DNA from: Silene conica
Lineage: Eukaryota > Streptophyta > Magnoliopsida > Caryophyllales > Caryophyllaceae
DNA: 64,000 bases
Direction of reading: 5' to 3'
Assembly: GCA_029255685.2 (NCBI GenBank)
Contig: CM055315.2
Span: 44,125,705 to 44,189,704, forward strand
Within the stretch, counting starts at the first letter, position 1, and every line of letters begins with the position of its first letter. Positions 61,456-64,000 of this stretch are shown here, in pieces. The position numbers were made by a program, and so were the translations under genes. The notes below the pieces were generated by a model, which worked only from the letters and a program-made list of their open reading frames with translations, searched no databases and was not told the origin of the DNA.

Positions 61456-63259
61456 GGAAGCAAGGGTTTGAGAATCGCCTTCATGCAGCCATAATTAGGG
61501 TTTTTTTCTGATCTTGTCAAATATGTCAATCATACAATAATAATAATATTAATAACAATAACATCTAATAATAATAATAATATCAATAATACTAATAATA
61601 ATGATAATATCAAATAATAATATAATAATATATTAATAAATCTTGATGGCAATTGGCAAATGACGGCAGCCATTACTAATAATGGTACACAAAATGACAA
61701 AAATAGCACTTAAGTATAATCAAACAATCACGCAAAACAGACTCACTGCAGCACGAACACCAACCTCCTGACCACCCACTTCACAGCCTTTTCGACACCC
61801 CTTCCACCACTTACACCACCACCTCACCACCGTGGTCACCACCTATGAACCATGACGTACCCATTGACACCAACCACGACCCTCGACACCACTCTAACAG
61901 CCCTCGAAACAAGGCCCAAAACTCTCTGCCACAACCTCACTTGCGATACGTATTTTATCGACCCTCTGAAAACAGCCCCTTAAACACCTCCTACCACCAC
62001 TTTCACCACCGCTTATCACTACCCTTGACACCTCACATCACCCTTAACCCCATGGTGCCAAACACCAGTCTTTGACCCTAGCTAAACCCCATGAAACCGA
62101 CTCCCCAAAACCGGTGCACACCACCCCTATACCCCTATTTCTGCAATTTGTACACGTTCCTGTTACTTTCTAAATAACAAAAACACGGTGGTTTCAACCA
62201 CCACTCACCACCCTAACCACCACCAAATAACCCACAAACCCCCTACTACTATTACCTAAAAAATTTGTACTCAAAGACACATCAGATGAGCAATTGAACA
62301 CGATACAAAAGACGAGCATATTATACGAAACAGAACATAGTATGAAATAGGGTTATCACTGTCGACATTTAAGGGGGTTCTCGTGACACCCATGGTGGTC
62401 TTATGGTGATGTGAAGATGGTAGACATATTATACGTACTACCGAGATTACCTATAGCTATAATACTCATATATAACGGTATGAAAAGAGAACGATAATTA
62501 CTCACGAAAATAGTGTTGCCTTGTTCCTTCCTTTCTTCTTCCCAACATACACTCGGGCTCTTGGGTACACGGAGTATGGAGGCAGAAGAGAGGGTAGGGT
62601 TTTGTTTCACGTTGATGGAGGCAGAATGGAGAGTAGGGGTTTTAGGGTTTGATTAGGTTGTAGGTCGATGGATAGGTTTGGTTAGGATGTCGACATGGTG
62701 TTTATGTTTACTAGGGTTTTGTGTTTTTGCTTCCATACACGGTTGCCTACCAAACCCAAGCCCATCACGCATCTCGAGGCCCTTTATGACTATATCCCGT
62801 TCGTAACCCGTAACTTAAACTTACGAAACCCGTAACTTAAAATAAACGAGTACGTACAATTAATTTATACTAATTAGATTTTGTAATTAGTGTTAGTAAA
62901 TATAAATTAAATAAATTTTAAGAATATATAAAGAATATAGAATTTAAATATAATTACGACTTAAATAAAAATAGAAATTAAGTATAGATGAGAAGTAAAT
63001 ATAAAATAGAAAATATATTAAATTATAGATGTATTATCAGAATTAAAGAAATACGAATGAAATGTCATTTTATGAAATAATCATCAATATAAAACGATAA
63101 TCAAATACGAAATAATCATAAAAAACGATTTATAAAATAATAACAGTTTACGTAAAATACTTTTTAAACATTCCATTTGAAATACGTGTATAAAACATGG
63201 TCTGACTACCGTTGATCGAGGCTAACATACGGGGTATTACAGTCTTCCCTCCTTAAAAT

Positions 63260-63278
63260 GAACTTCGTCCCGAAGTTC
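63260..63278 (-). promoter_or_regulatory. Pre-PPT hairpin 2
   Basis: Arms GAACTTCG and CGAAGTTC around three bases, directly upstream (minus strand) of the tract AAGGAGGGAAGAC and the short-form LTR start at 63241. Present also at 32074-32092. Confidence 0.8.
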
Positions 63279-63367
63279 GCCATCCCGTAACGATAAGGAA
63301 ACACATAACAAGCATGAAACAATCACAAGTAGCACCTATACGAGTACCCAAAAAGCGAAATGTTACA

Positions 63368-63403
63368 TTCTATCCCCCTTAAGAAACTTTGTCCCCAAAG
63401 TTT
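63368..63403 (-). promoter_or_regulatory. PPT 1 and its hairpin
   Basis: Minus strand: arms AAACTTTG/CAAAGTTT around GGGA (63384-63403), then TTAAGGGGGATAGAA, then the extended LTR start TGTAACATTTCG at 63367. Confidence 0.8.
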
Positions 63404-64000
63404 AACATACAATCGTAAAATACGACACGTAAAGAACCACAATATAGCATATAACAGAAGTAATCAGGATTTCCAAGTATAGTCAAATAATCACAACATA
63501 CCAATTTGTCATGTCATAACAACTAGCCATATTCAGATTTTACAATCATATCCTCCTTAAGACATGGTTACGTCCCCGTAACCCCATTACAAAATTCAAC
63601 ATCCAATGTTCAAGAAGATCACCGAAACAATAGCCACAATTCATCTGATAAGTTAATTACTCTATACTGGGCAACTAGCATCCGACTTTTAAAGCAACAA
63701 AACATATTTGTCAATCATGCTACGCAGTAAAAATCAGGATAACTAACACTTATATACCCTCGTAAATTTTAACACAACCTAACACATTTACACTAATGGA
63801 GACAAGCAGCTAACTCATAGTTCATACTTGGCAAATTAAACCATTTCATGCTCATACTCATATTATAGAAGCAAAATCATGTTTATGCACACCAGTTTTA
63901 GAAAGACATTAGGCAATTATTGAATTAATGTAATTAAACACGGAGCAGTAACATATTTCACGAGATATACACCAATCATAGACTAGCAAGTCAGCTTAGC
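63404..64000 (-). mobile_element. 3' end of an LTR-element internal region
   Basis: AT-rich and non-coding as far as the window end. Identified only by its position upstream of PPT 1. It does not match the internal region at 50234-52692. Confidence 0.5.

Larger units (their letters stand above)
56813..61536 (-). mobile_element. Full-length plant L1-type LINE
   Basis: Complete from the 5' leader (61536) through ORF1 and ORF2 to a short A-tail (T run 56812-56819 on the plus strand), with an ATAATAATAATATT duplication of about 14 bp at 56799-56812 and 61537-61550. Inserted in the AT-triplet part of an LTR. Coding capacity is nearly intact: ORF2 has two in-frame stops. Confidence 0.92.
52693..63367 (-). 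repeat. LTR split by a solo LTR and a LINE
   Basis: On the minus strand it starts at TGTAACATTTCG (63367, extended form) or TGTAATACCCC (63241, short form) and ends GGGGTGTTACA at 52693. Removing both inserts leaves about 3.0 kb. Internal sequence with PPT lies above it and a primer site below, so one LTR is shared between two internal regions, as in the LARD array. Confidence 0.87.

Overview
The window looks like repeat-dense, gene-poor plant nuclear chromatin. The evidence is plant-type LTR retrotransposons (initiator-Met and Athila-type primer sites, LTRs opening TGTAACACCCC or TGTAATACCCC), plant L1-type LINEs, a CACTA transposon, a Helitron-type terminus and one intron-bearing F-box gene. 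It is most likely a eudicot. A Caryophyllales-like genome is only a guess. I see no bacterial, organellar, rRNA, tRNA or CRISPR features.

Layout. 1-19360: tandem array of a non-coding Ty3-like LTR element (LARD-like), period 5937 bp, alternating a 2562-bp LTR with a 3375-bp internal region; it ends inside the gag of a SIRE-like Ty1/copia element. 19377-25633: that copia element on the minus strand, with decayed gag, primer site and 5' LTR; the LTR is split by a non-autonomous CACTA element (21997-24728). 25634-32710: LINE remnants holding a plus-strand solo LTR (26672-32643), which itself holds an inverted solo LTR of the same family (29066-32180). 33500-36830: MITE-like repeat, Helitron-like 3' end, and the only plausible host gene (F-box, minus strand). 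37090-44803: 3'-truncated Athila element, minus strand, with one continuous gag-pol frame broken by four stops. 44804-46899: partial Ty3 LTR, minus. 47527-64000: a minus-strand non-coding LTR family, LTR-internal-LTR-internal. Its larger LTR (52693-63367) is interrupted by a solo LTR (53318-56222, TSD GCAAC) and by a full-length LINE (56813-61536, about 14-bp TSD).

None of these genes work together as a pathway. The window is a stack of nested insertions whose order can be read from target-site duplications.

The most unusual signal is a shared architecture in several unrelated elements: arrays of short hairpins with an invariant core, in which both arms change together from unit to unit so that they stay complementary. 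Examples are core CAGTTAA in the LARD LTR, a 20-nt core in the solo LTR at 54900-55500, TACCGTGAAATA in the copia LTR, and a gypsy LTR at 45115-45330. Related signals are an Athila array of the palindrome TCGATCGA spaced 20-21 or 30-31 bp in both LTR and gag coding sequence, arm-covarying hairpins just upstream of polypurine tracts, and two alternative U3 boundaries in one LTR family, each supported by its own TSD. All readings were done by eye; boundaries without a TSD are approximate.
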